A DNA stretch of 58,113 nucleotides from an uncultured Bacteroidales bacterium (GCA_934725575.1 CAKVCK010000022.1:1-58113); one strand, 5' to 3'; positions 17,941 through 26,151 are shown, counted from the first letter of the stretch. Notes: a model not told the origin generated them from the letters alone. Made by a program: numbers and translations.

Positions 17941-19983
17941 CTAATTGTGCGATATTCCTAATTTATCAAAGAACGAAGCGTTACGTTCGCTTGCCGAATT
18001 AAGAAGCTGATCAAACGAGATAACCTCAAAGTATATTCTGAAGCCACTATGATAGCCAAAATATCCTAATCTGTCATAGGTGTCTTTGAGGTCATGGTTT
18101 TGACAAATGTCCCGCATTGATTTCGTTAAATCACTTATGATATAGCAATAGGCAGGTGTTGTTTCTGATATGTCAAGTGGTCGCCCCGATTTTGTCACAG
18201 CGTTCCCTTGTCTAATATTTTTGACATAATCAATACATTGGTTAATCGGGTCATTATTTGCGCTCATATCATCTCTCATTGGCCTTTTGAATTCGACAAT
18301 GCGTAGGGATGCGAAAGGCGGGTTGTCTTTCTCTGTAACGACCATAGGATTGTCATAGACATTTTCAACGAGTATGTCAGGGCGTTTTATCGAGTCGCAA
18401 TCTGTCACAGGCATAGAGCTGAAGGATTTGTCAGACGCTAAGAAATGATGGAAAACGAGCCGCTCGTCTATAATCCAAAGGTTGTTGTCTTTGAATTCAC
18501 CGCCATCGCTTGTGGTTCTCATCGGCATAATGATTTGGTGGATTTTATCCTCTTTCGAATAGTGTCCATCGTCATTTCTGGAAAGAGCATCTTTAAGCAG
18601 CTCAAGTATAATCTTCCTGTGGATAACATATCTTGTAAGGTCACTTTGTTTTAAACTTTGAATATTATCAAAGTATGCTTGTGTCCTCCTCTGATACTCT
18701 TCGTCAGATTCCCCACTTTTTACTTCCAAGACATCGTGCCCTTCAGCTAACAGATTATGTTCTTTTTCCATCATCTTTTGATGTAGAAGAAGATCCATCG
18801 CCTTATCCGAAGCATTAGGGTTGATCGATTTTTCTTCTTCTGACAAAGATGCCAGAATCGGTTTGTAATAAGGAGCTTGCTTATCTACAAATGCTTGAAT
18901 CTTTTCCTTGCCAGCTTCTATGGTGTCTTTTAAAAATGGAGATAGGTATTGTCTGATGGCTTCTAATACTTTTGAGCGAATATCTGAAAAGTAAATTTCT
19001 GAGTATAGCTCATCACCATTCTCATTCGCTCGTTTATCAGGGATGAGGAATGAAAATCTATCTGGTGCTACGTGTTTATCAAGATAAGGAGCCGTAACAA
19101 AACATTTATAGAAAAAAGTCCCGGAGTTAGTCTGAATCGCTGAGTCATACAACCCTACAACGTCTTTAATTTTCTCGTCGTTTACAATTCTATTACCTGC
19201 ACAATATGAAATCACATTATTGTTTTTGTCGGACCTCTGCAGTTTTATGTGAAGAACATTAAATGTTTCATCTCCGAGTGAGAATGTGGCAGTCTTAGAA
19301 TTATCGCTGCCCATATACGAATCATAAATTTCGGATAGATTGGTTGCCGGATTTGTGCCATCAATAACTCTTATGTCCGGGCACCCTCCTTCTCTGATAA
19401 AGAACCAAAGACAATGTTCAAATATCGCCTTTGCGATGCCTTCCTGTGAAAGCTTATTTAGCGATTCTTTGAATAACGGCTTAATACCCCTTAGATGGAT
19501 TATTGTGCCTAAACTTTCTTGATTTAACTCTGATGCGTCAAGATCATCGATTCCTCTTGATGTAAAAATAAAATGTCTCCGTTTTACCTCTGAACCATCA
19601 ATATAATTACTCTCGATTTCTGCAGAATCAAATGCTTTAAGCCAAAGTAATCGTCCTATTCCCTTGCATCCAAGAGATTCCCTATATAGCGAATCTAGTT
19701 CGCAAAATGATTTATAATTATCCTTGGTGAAACCGATTCCATTGTCCTCAACAGTAATACCAAGCAATTCTGCTTTTCCTCCAAACAAATCGGACGTATT
19801 AGCCCGTTCCAATATGACTCGGATTTTCCCCTCTGTAATAGAGAACGAATTATCCGATTTCAATCGATCGTCAATTGCATAAATAGAATTGACAACAGCT
19901 TCAAATACTGGGAACAAACACTTTGTTACTGGTAAATCAGTATTTCTTAATCGTCCTTCGAGACTTGAACCAAGTTGAGCCAT
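17941..19983 (-). CDS. GHKL ATPase with C-terminal PD-(D/E)XK nuclease-like domain
   Basis: The protein has 680 residues from ATG 19983 (MAQLGSSLEG). The frame is open to 20097, but the promoter at 20008-20038 excludes the longer form. The N-terminal third has Hsp90/MutL-type ATP-binding motifs: N-box EAVVNSIYAID (28-38), DNGIGF (80-85) and GCKGIG (105-110). A charged helical middle follows. Near the C-terminus RPDILVEN is followed about 20 residues later by VEFKRP and then QCIDY. This is the Asp, Glu-x-Lys and QxxxY pattern of PD-(D/E)XK nucleases. GHKL ATPases of MutL/MORC type are known to occur in bacterial conflict loci. I infer an ATP-gated nuclease acting on foreign DNA; no partner gene is seen. 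Confidence 0.75.
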   Translation of the reverse strand: MAQLGSSLEGRLRNTDLPVTKCLFPVFEAVVNSIYAIDDRLKSDNSFSITEGKIRVILERANTSDLFGGKAELLGITVEDNGIGFTKDNYKSFCELDSLYRESLGCKGIGRLLWLKAFDSAEIESNYIDGSEVKRRHFIFTSRGIDDLDASELNQESLGTIIHLRGIKPLFKESLNKLSQEGIAKAIFEHCLWFFIREGGCPDIRVIDGTNPATNLSEIYDSYMGSDNSKTATFSLGDETFNVLHIKLQRSDKNNNVISYCAGNRIVNDEKIKDVVGLYDSAIQTNSGTFFYKCFVTAPYLDKHVAPDRFSFLIPDKRANENGDELYSEIYFSDIRSKVLEAIRQYLSPFLKDTIEAGKEKIQAFVDKQAPYYKPILASLSEEEKSINPNASDKAMDLLLHQKMMEKEHNLLAEGHDVLEVKSGESDEEYQRRTQAYFDNIQSLKQSDLTRYVIHRKIILELLKDALSRNDDGHYSKEDKIHQIIMPMRTTSDGGEFKDNNLWIIDERLVFHHFLASDKSFSSMPVTDCDSIKRPDILVENVYDNPMVVTEKDNPPFASLRIVEFKRPMRDDMSANNDPINQCIDYVKNIRQGNAVTKSGRPLDISETTPAYCYIISDLTKSMRDICQNHDLKDTYDRLGYFGYHSGFRIYFEVISFDQLLNSASERNASFFDKLGISHN

Positions 19984-20007
19984 AGCTGTGAAGAGTATAA
20001 TTCCGTA

Positions 20008-20038
20008 TAAAAATAGAAAAATTTGTATATAACTGCAA
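20008..20038 (-). promoter_or_regulatory. Promoter of the GHKL gene
   Basis: On the minus strand TTG (20036-20038) is followed after 20 bp by TATTTTTA (20008-20015), one base from TAnnTTTG. It lies 25 bp upstream of ATG 19983 and decides the start choice there. Confidence 0.55.
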
Positions 20039-20259
20039 GACAACAGGGATATTATGTGTTTTATGCCCTGAAAGACATTGTCGAAAAACTTGCACATACA
20101 GGCAAAGTGGAACCAGCTGATTCGACCATTTCATCGCAACTCATCTTATCGGGTAGCTCTGTGCTTCGAATTTTGTACTTAAATATGGGCTTTGGTGTAC
20201 CAAGCGCACATAGACTTGCCTTTGGTACAGGAACAGGGCTTCTGAGGTACGGAATCCTA
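20039..20259. other. Intergenic stretch with no assignable gene
   Basis: About 220 bp between the GHKL promoter and the MsrA stop. Open frames exist on both strands (for example 20023-20388 plus), but they run through the MsrA gene and show no recognisable motif. I see no hairpin with a T tract and no repeat. Confidence 0.4.
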
Positions 20260-21222
20260 TTACTCATCAAGTGTTTTCTGGGCGAGTTCAAAGATTGCCG
20301 GGGAAAGGTGGCAGTAGCCGCCGGGATTCTTGTCGAGGTAGTTTTGGTGGTACTCCTCGGCTTTGTAGAAACAGCGGAGGGGCTGTAGCTCGACGGCGGA
20401 TTTCCTGCCGGCTTTGTTCTCAAAGGAGCCGAGTACAGTTTCGATCACTTCCCTATCCTCACCGTTATCGTAATAGACGCCGGTGCGGTACCTTGTGCCT
20501 TCGTCCTCACCTTGTTTGTTCAGGCTGAACGGGTCGATCATATTCAGGAATAGATTGACAAGACGCTCCAAAGACACTTTCTCGGGATCGTAGCGGACGT
20601 GGACGCATTCGGCGTGACCGGTCTCGTCGGTATAGACTTGTTTGTAGGTCGGGTCGGTTTCCCAACCGTTCGCGAAGCCGACTTCCGTGAAGACTACTCC
20701 GTCCACGAGTTTGAAAAACTTCTGCGCTCCCCAGAAGCAGCCGGCGGCGAACCAGATGTCTCTTTCCTTGCCGTAGAGCAAGGAGGTAACCTCCTCAAGA
20801 TACTTTCTGTCAACTTCATCGAACGTGTTCAGATCCTTGCTGTCGATGTCAAGGACGGCGGCTATCCGGCCACGTTTCCAGCAAGGTACAACAATCTCGC
20901 TGCGGCTCTCGCTTGAGCAGGCTATGTGACCGGGGAACAGCTCGACATCGGGGACAATGACAGTGCGCTCCTCGTTCCATGATGTGCCGCACACTCCCCT
21001 GCCCTTTGCGATGCGCATGCATGCCACAGGTCCTTGGAACGGCCCGAGCACAAGTTCCTCGGATGACGCCACACGGTAAAAACCTGTCCACCAGAAGCCG
21101 AACTCACTATTAAGCATCGCAACTATATTCGACATCCTCGCCACCTCGTCAGTCTCCCCGGCAAGAAGAGCCTGAATCTGAGGCAATAGCGCAAGATATT
21201 TTTCCTCTTTTGTCATATTCAT
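20260..21222 (-). CDS. msrA: Free methionine-R-sulfoxide reductase / MsrA fusion
   Basis: The protein has 320 residues from ATG 21222 (MNMTKEEK). Residues 1-152 are a GAF domain of the fRMsr (YebR/MsrC) type with all three conserved cysteines: Cys68 (PVACMR), Cys78 (GRGVCG) and Cys102 (GHIACSSESRSEIVVP). Residues 155-320 are MsrA, with catalytic Cys162 in GCFWG and a C-terminal GGYC that supplies a resolving Cys. The first domain reduces free methionine-R-sulfoxide; the second reduces the S form, free or in proteins. One chain would cover both stereoisomers of free methionine sulfoxide in the cytoplasm. The frame is open a further 135 codons upstream without recognisable homology, so I exclude that part. 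Confidence 0.88.
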   Translation of the reverse strand: MNMTKEEKYLALLPQIQALLAGETDEVARMSNIVAMLNSEFGFWWTGFYRVASSEELVLGPFQGPVACMRIAKGRGVCGTSWNEERTVIVPDVELFPGHIACSSESRSEIVVPCWKRGRIAAVLDIDSKDLNTFDEVDRKYLEEVTSLLYGKERDIWFAAGCFWGAQKFFKLVDGVVFTEVGFANGWETDPTYKQVYTDETGHAECVHVRYDPEKVSLERLVNLFLNMIDPFSLNKQGEDEGTRYRTGVYYDNGEDREVIETVLGSFENKAGRKSAVELQPLRCFYKAEEYHQNYLDKNPGGYCHLSPAIFELAQKTLDE

Positions 21223-21344
21223 TAATTTTTCAGGTAAAGATAATGTTTTTAGTTCAATAATAGTACAATGCTCCCAAGGGCACTCCGCAAGGTATAAAAA
21301 TACCGGCACAAAATCATAATTCCACGCCTGCGTATTGTGTGCTG

Positions 21345-21383
21345 ATATGCCGCCTATGTTCCCTAAAAGCATAGGCGGCATAT
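21345..21383. repeat. 14-bp perfect inverted repeat upstream of msrA
   Basis: ATATGCCGCCTATG and CATAGGCGGCATAT form a perfect stem around an 11-nt loop. A third, partial copy (ATATGCCGCC) starts about 21417. The element sits in the 390-bp gap between msrA and the DUF3784 gene. It has no T tract. It may be a REP-like element or a leader structure of the msrA transcript. The rest of the gap (21223-21557) shows no gene I can support. Confidence 0.55.
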
Positions 21384-21557
21384 TAACAAGCCTCTCACAA
21401 TATTCTGTACAGGACATATATGCCGCCATATTTACAAAGCAGGGGAAATATTGGAGATCCAATGCCGTACGTCTGATTATATCCTGAATAAATTGATCTT
21501 TAACCGATTGCGAAGATATGTACGGCAATATGAATATACGGATATCAGAAAAATATA

Positions 21558-21587
21558 TTGGATTTCTGATCAGAAAACTTATCTTTG
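21558..21587 (+). promoter_or_regulatory. Promoter of the DUF3784-def unit
   Basis: TTG (21558-21560) and TATCTTTG (21580-21587) are 19 bp apart, a good Bacteroidota promoter. The first start codon follows at 21615. Confidence 0.65.
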
Positions 21588-21614
21588 TCAAGATCAAAAC
21601 AGATAGTCCCAAAT

Positions 21615-21926
21615 ATGCTGTTGGCAAACTTCATCATAGTCGGAATTGTGATTCTTATGCTCATCACATTCTCCATCTTTATCCTCATCGGCAAAGGGGA
21701 CGATCTCATCGCCGGCTACAACACAGCGAGCAAAGAAGAAAGGGCGAAATATGACATCGGAAGGCTGAGAAAAGTCAGCGGCTACGGTTTGCTGCTCACA
21801 TGCTTACCGACCGGCCTGCTTCCTTTGGCCGAGATGTCCTACATAATATTTTGGTCATCAATGATTTCTATGATAATTATAGCTATCGTTGTCACGATAC
21901 TGGCGAACACCTATGCAAGGCGATAA
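21615..21926 (+). CDS. DUF3784 family small membrane protein
   Basis: The protein has 103 residues from ATG 21615. It has three hydrophobic segments (about 4-24, 54-70 and 75-97). After the first is GKGDDLIAGYNTASKEERAKYD, the hallmark of DUF3784 proteins. These are small inner-membrane proteins of unknown function. The start lies 27 bp after a good promoter, and def follows 18 bp after its stop, so the two are probably co-transcribed. Confidence 0.78.
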   Translation: MLLANFIIVGIVILMLITFSIFILIGKGDDLIAGYNTASKEERAKYDIGRLRKVSGYGLLLTCLPTGLLPLAEMSYIIFWSSMISMIIIAIVVTILANTYARR

Positions 21927-21944
21927 AAACAAACAATAATTGAT

Positions 21945-22553
21945 ATGAGGAATATGAAAACACGAAGGAATATTCTCACCGCTGTACTTATGCTGTCTGT
22001 TGTGGCGTGCCGGAATGATGAAAGCTGGACCAATGCCGAGAAGAGTCTCATAAAGGGTGATGGCGAAGCTATGCGCGTGCTGACGATTTATGACAAGGCG
22101 GACTCGCTGGTGCTGCGGACGGAGTGCTCCGGAATCAGCACGAAGGAACTGACGAGTGATGAATATAAGATCCTGGCTGAGAAGATGGTGGCCACAGTGA
22201 CCTCTCCGGAACAGGATGGAGTCGGCATCGCCGGGCCGCAGGTGGGAATATCACGCCGTGTCGTGGCGGTGCAGAGGTTCGATAAGGACGGTGAGCCGTT
22301 CGAGGTCTATCCGAACATCCAAATCACTTGTCACAGAGGTAAAAAGGCTCTTGGACCTGAAGGATGTCTCAGCATTCCTGGGAAGCGCGGCAATGTCGAG
22401 CGCTATCAGGACATCGACATCAACTACACCTCGCTCAAAACCTTGCGCGACACGACCGAAAGCATCAAAGGCTTCACCGCCGTGATCTTCCAGCACGAAT
22501 GCGACCACCTCGACGGTATCCTCTACACCGACTATCTGGATGGCAACCAATAG
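21945..22553 (+). CDS. def: Peptide deformylase homologue with lipoprotein signal
   Basis: The protein has 202 residues. All three deformylase motifs are present: GVGIAGPQVG, EGCLSIP (metal-binding Cys) and QHECDHLDG (two metal-binding His and the catalytic Glu). The enzyme family removes the formyl group from the N-terminal methionine of new proteins. Unusually, the first 22 residues (MRNMKTRRNILTAVLMLSVV followed by AC) form a lipoprotein signal with Cys22 as the modified residue and RNDE after it. The mature domain would then lie outside the cytoplasm. It is probably a second, exported deformylase-like enzyme that works on formylated peptides, and not the housekeeping copy. That interpretation is inferred. 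Confidence 0.88.
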   Translation: MRNMKTRRNILTAVLMLSVVACRNDESWTNAEKSLIKGDGEAMRVLTIYDKADSLVLRTECSGISTKELTSDEYKILAEKMVATVTSPEQDGVGIAGPQVGISRRVVAVQRFDKDGEPFEVYPNIQITCHRGKKALGPEGCLSIPGKRGNVERYQDIDINYTSLKTLRDTTESIKGFTAVIFQHECDHLDGILYTDYLDGNQ

Positions 22554-22626
22554 CGTTTATATTCGTCATTCGTTTGATATAGAGACATTCACAATTCGAT
22601 AATAGTTCGATAATAGTTACTAAAAG

Positions 22627-22657
22627 TTGCTATATTCAAAAAATATAGTCATCTTTG
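22627..22657 (+). promoter_or_regulatory. Promoter of a candidate small RNA
   Basis: TTG (22627-22629) and CATCTTTG (22650-22657; one base off TAnnTTTG) are 20 bp apart. No start codon with a plausible reading frame follows before the terminator at 22701-22743. Confidence 0.55.
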
Positions 22658-22662
22658 CAAGG

Positions 22663-22743
22663 AAAGTCTGAATGCCGTGGATCGTTTGGAGTTCCACAAC
22701 GCGATATTGGTATAGTCGTACTGATGTCGCTTTTTTGTTTTTC
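22663..22743 (+). ncRNA. Candidate small structured RNA (about 80 nt)
   Basis: The segment lies between a promoter (22627-22657) and a strong intrinsic terminator (22701-22743) and holds no convincing reading frame. A first hairpin is formed by GTGGA and TCCAC around an 11-nt loop (about 22676-22696). The terminator hairpin is the second. I do not recognise an Rfam family. The RNA is predicted from DNA features only; the 5' end is estimated from the promoter. Confidence 0.45.
22701..22743 (+). terminator. Strong intrinsic terminator
   Basis: GCGATATTGGTAT and GTACTGATGTCGC pair over 13 positions (with G-T wobbles) around AGTC, followed directly by TTTTTTGTTTTT. It ends either the small RNA or the def transcript. 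Confidence 0.8.
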
Positions 22744-22760
22744 AAAAATATCCACCAAAG

Positions 22761-22883
22761 TATAGATAGAGAACTTGGATGGGGTTCTCATCCTGAATAT
22801 GTTCTCTGACTAACGTTTTACTGAACTTATATAACTTGGAAATATGATATGGTCATACGGCAAATGCTGTATGGCCTTTTTTT
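22761..22883 (+). ncRNA. Second structured leader or small RNA with terminator
   Basis: AGAGAAC (22768-22774) and GTTCTCT (22801-22807) pair perfectly and enclose an inner stem GGATG/CATCC. The segment ends in a second intrinsic terminator: GGTCATACGG (22851-22860) pairs with CTGTATGGCC (22867-22876), followed by seven T. The terminator stops 21 bp before the RhuM-Doc start codon. It could be a free small RNA or an attenuator-like leader of that toxin gene. No promoter of its own is obvious. Confidence 0.4.
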
Positions 22884-22904
22884 GTAATCAAAATTGTTAC
22901 AATT

Positions 22905-23927
22905 ATGGACACACAAACAACAAAGGAGCTATTGAATGCTCCGCAAAGAGGAGAAATCATCCTCTATCAGACTGCCGATGGCAGGACTAAGATCGATGTC
23001 AAACTTGAAAATGAGACGGTTTGGTTGACGCAGGCGCAGATTGCCGCATTAATGGGCACAAACGTGCCGGCAATATCAAAACACATCTCAAACATTTACA
23101 AACAGGGAGAATTGGACAAGGGTTCAACCATTTCCAAAATGGAAATAGTTCAATGTGAGGGGACACGACAAATCAGAAGAACTGTTGACCATTATAATCT
23201 GGATATGATCCTGTCGGTTGGTTATCGTGTCAACAGTAAGAATGCTACGCAGTTCCGTCGTTGGGCGAACTCCGTCCTAAAAGACTACCTTATCAAAGGC
23301 TACGCCGTCCGCAATGACCTTGCACAGCAGAAATACGATGATCTGAAGGCTCTTGTGGATGTGATGGGCCGCACTATGGGGTATCTTGACTCCACGGACG
23401 AAGAGCAGATCAAGAGCATATTCGATGTAGTGAAGGACTACACTTATGCTTTGGACACGCTTGATAGCTACGACTATCAGACGTTGGGAGTAAAATCAAC
23501 CACAAAGGAGTGCTTTCACGCCTCTTACGAGAATGCGATGGCGGTCATCAACGACCTGAAAGTCAAGTTCGGAGGAAGCGAGCTTTTCGGACACGAAAAG
23601 GACGAATCCTTCCACAGTTCAATCGGTCAGATATACCAGACTTGGGATGGAGTTGACCTATACCCGTCAGTGGAGGAGAAAGCGGCTATGCTGTTGTATC
23701 TTGTTGTCAAGAATCATTCATTCTCCGATGGCAACAAACGCATTGCCGCCACACTGTTCCTCTGGTTTATGGAAAACAACAGGATCCTTTATGCTCCGGA
23801 TGGACACAAACGTATCGCTGACAATGCCTTGGTAGCATTGACTTTGATGATCGCTGAAAGCAAGACAGATGAAATGGATACGATGGTAAAGGTTGTTGTA
23901 AACTTGATCAATGGCGACAACAAGTAA
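22905..23927 (+). CDS. RhuM-Doc (death-on-curing) fusion protein
   Basis: The protein has 340 residues. Residues 15-140 match the RhuM family (GEIILYQTADGRTKIDVKLE, TVWLTQAQIAALM, YNLDMILSVGYRVNS, FRRWANSVLKDYLIKGY). The C-terminal part is a Fic/Doc domain with HSFSDGNKRI (271-280), the Doc-type active site with catalytic His271. Doc proteins phosphorylate or otherwise modify translation factors and act as toxins; RhuM is a phage- and island-associated domain that may bind DNA. No separate antitoxin is seen, so the RhuM part may restrain the toxin. The gene follows a terminator hairpin by 21 bp, which may limit its transcription. Confidence 0.87.
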   Translation: MDTQTTKELLNAPQRGEIILYQTADGRTKIDVKLENETVWLTQAQIAALMGTNVPAISKHISNIYKQGELDKGSTISKMEIVQCEGTRQIRRTVDHYNLDMILSVGYRVNSKNATQFRRWANSVLKDYLIKGYAVRNDLAQQKYDDLKALVDVMGRTMGYLDSTDEEQIKSIFDVVKDYTYALDTLDSYDYQTLGVKSTTKECFHASYENAMAVINDLKVKFGGSELFGHEKDESFHSSIGQIYQTWDGVDLYPSVEEKAAMLLYLVVKNHSFSDGNKRIAATLFLWFMENNRILYAPDGHKRIADNALVALTLMIAESKTDEMDTMVKVVVNLINGDNK

Positions 23928-23949
23928 AATGAATATTCAGAGGGGAATA

Positions 23950-24516
23950 TTACCAGATGCGGACCCTGTCCTCTGGTTTGACGTTGAGGGAGTCGGTCGG
24001 CTGGATGCCGAAGGCGTCGTACCAGTAGTCGCACTGGGCGAGGGCTCCGTTGATCCTCAGGCCGTCGATTGAGTGAACGTCCATCATCGTGAGATAACGC
24101 ATTATCTCCTCGGAGGCTGTGCCGGCCCAGACATTGGCGTAGGACAGGAAGAAACGCTGCTCAGGAGTGACCCCGTTGTCTTCCTGGAGCTTGCCGTGAT
24201 CCTTCTGCCACATCTGGAAGGCGTCGTAGGCGACATTCAAACCACCGTGATCGGCGATGTCTTTGATCAGTCCAGCAAGAGCCTTAACATTCTCGTCGCT
24301 GACTTTTGTCACGGTTCCCCACATAGGGTACTCAAGCGGCTGGGGGTTCAAGTCGGCCCAATGACCGGTCGCGTATTTGGCGAAGTCGTCTCCTGGACGC
24401 GCAGTGGTGTCCATGTAGGCGTAATTGATTCCGGCGGTCTTGGCCGGTTGGTTGCAGCAGGCTGACGCGATGGCCAGACAGCCGCAAAGTAACAAAAATG
24501 ACTTTTTCATATTCAT
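23950..24516 (-). pseudogene. M13 (PepO/neprilysin) peptidase with deleted catalytic core
   Basis: The 188-codon frame has the N-terminus of an M13 metallopeptidase lipoprotein (signal ending in ASACC, then MDTTARPGDDFAKYATGHWA) joined in frame, after LAGLI, to the C-terminus (DIADHGGLNVAYDAFQMWQK, TPEQRFFLSYANVWAG, PEDRVRIW). Family members have about 670 residues. Roughly 480 are missing, including the zinc site HExxH; the third ligand region is altered to KDIADHGG. The product cannot be a peptidase. A TATCTTTG promoter box remains upstream. It is probably a deletion remnant. An assembly or recombination artefact is possible. Confidence 0.8.
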
Positions 24517-24541
24517 TGATGCAATTTGAATTTTCCAGACG

Positions 24542-24549
24542 CAAAGATA
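24542..24549 (-). promoter_or_regulatory. -7 box upstream of the M13 remnant
   Basis: The minus strand reads TATCTTTG, 25 bp upstream of ATG 24516. The M13 remnant is therefore probably still transcribed. Confidence 0.5.
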
Positions 24550-24659
24550 CGGCGGAAAAGTTATTCCTTATCTATGAATATGTTGACAATGGTAGTTGAT
24601 AATACTTTGAATATTAATTAAATCAGTATGGGCAAGGTGGACATCCGAAATCAGACAAC

Positions 24660-26117
24660 CTACTTCCTGCGTCTGAAATAAAGGATATAGAACACAACCA
24701 GAGACACAACAAACGTAGCAAGTCCGATGGCGCGGTTCCAGGAATTAGGCAGCCCGAGCCCGATCTTTGCCACGCAGATGTAGGTCGTGCAGACAGCCGT
24801 CATAAACGCCGCCGGAATCATCGTGATCAGATAAGTCAGCCCCTTCTTGAACTTCACCAGATAAGCAGTCGCAGTCCACAACATAAACACGGCAAGAGTC
24901 TGGTTCGCCCATCCGAAATACCTCCAGATGACATTGAACCCGTTCTCATCGGCGATGTTGTACCAAAGCAACACCCCAGCGATCAAAAACAGCGGAATGC
25001 TGATCATAAGCCGGTTGGCGACCGGTTTCTGATTCAGATGCAGGAAATCCGCCACGATCAGGCGTGCGCTTCTGAACGCTGTGTCCCCGCTCGTGATAGG
25101 AGCGGCGACCACACCAAGGATGGCCAGAATGCCACCTAAAACGCCAAGCCAACCTTTGGAAACCTTGACAACCACATCCGGAGCCGCGGCGGAAACAGTC
25201 GCACCGACCTCAGCGGCACCACCATCAAAGAAGAACCACGATGAAACGGTCGCCCAGATCAACGCCACAATGCCCTCAGTGATCATCGCGCCGTAAAACA
25301 CCGGCCTGCCAAGTCGCTCGTCAGTCAGGCACCTGGCCATCATCGGACTCTGCGTGGCGTGGAAACCGCTCACCGCGCCACAAGCGATGGTGATGAAAAG
25401 GCACGGGAATATCGGCTGGCCGCTCAGAAGCCCCTTCGACTCACCTAGATTGCCAAGCCCGTCCCAAAGCTCCGGAAGCGAAGGCCATTTGACAAACAGG
25501 CAGACCATCAGAGCCAAAGCCATAAAAATCAGCGCGAAAGCGAAAACCGGATATATCCGTCCGATGATCTTGTCGATCGGCATCAGCGTGGCAAGAAGAT
25601 AATAAAGGAATATCACCCCGACCCATATCATAATCGATATGCGGCCTCCATCCCCCGCGATGTCTCCGAGAATCAACGCAGGGCTGAACACGAACACCGT
25701 TCCCACAAGCATCAGCACAATGATGGAGAACGCCAGAATGAATGTCTTTGTGCCTTTCCCGAGATATTCCCCGACCAAGTCAGGCAGTCCCGCTCCCCCG
25801 TTCCTGATGGAGAGCATTCCGGTCATATAGTCGTGCACTGCTCCGGCGAAAATGCAGCCCAGAACAATCCACAGGTAGGCTGACGGTCCGAACTTGGCTC
25901 CCATAATGGCACCGAAGATAGGTCCCGTTCCCGCGATATTCAGAAACTGGATCATATAGACCTTCCACGCCGGCATTGGAATATAATCCACCCCGTCCGC
26001 CTTGGTGATGGCTGGTGTCTTACGGGCCGGATCAGCCCCGAACCTCCGCTCCACGAACTTTCCATAAAGAATATACCCGACCACAAGGGCCGCGAGACTG
26101 ATCAAAAATGAAAACAT
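24660..26117 (-). CDS. cstA: Carbon starvation protein CstA family transporter
   Basis: The protein has 485 residues with about 13 hydrophobic segments. CstA signatures are clear: DGVDYIPMPAWKVYMIQFLN, IAGTGPIFGAIMGAKFGP, GCIFAGAVHDYMTGMLSIRN, VSGFHATQSPMMARC and ITSGDTAFRSARL. CstA proteins are inner-membrane importers of pyruvate or peptides that respond to carbon limitation. Bacteroidota members are shorter than the 700-residue E. coli protein, as here. The gene is divergent from ftsH. No CstA regulator is adjacent. Confidence 0.93.
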   Translation of the reverse strand: MFSFLISLAALVVGYILYGKFVERRFGADPARKTPAITKADGVDYIPMPAWKVYMIQFLNIAGTGPIFGAIMGAKFGPSAYLWIVLGCIFAGAVHDYMTGMLSIRNGGAGLPDLVGEYLGKGTKTFILAFSIIVLMLVGTVFVFSPALILGDIAGDGGRISIMIWVGVIFLYYLLATLMPIDKIIGRIYPVFAFALIFMALALMVCLFVKWPSLPELWDGLGNLGESKGLLSGQPIFPCLFITIACGAVSGFHATQSPMMARCLTDERLGRPVFYGAMITEGIVALIWATVSSWFFFDGGAAEVGATVSAAAPDVVVKVSKGWLGVLGGILAILGVVAAPITSGDTAFRSARLIVADFLHLNQKPVANRLMISIPLFLIAGVLLWYNIADENGFNVIWRYFGWANQTLAVFMLWTATAYLVKFKKGLTYLITMIPAAFMTAVCTTYICVAKIGLGLPNSWNRAIGLATFVVSLVVFYILYFRRRK

Positions 26118-26151
26118 AATCCCAGTTATTAGTGACTTTCAATAGTTGCCA

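Noticed and set aside
20023..20388. Plus-strand open frame of 121 codons between the GHKL and msrA genes
   Set aside because: Its 3' third is antisense to msrA, and the rest has no recognisable motif.
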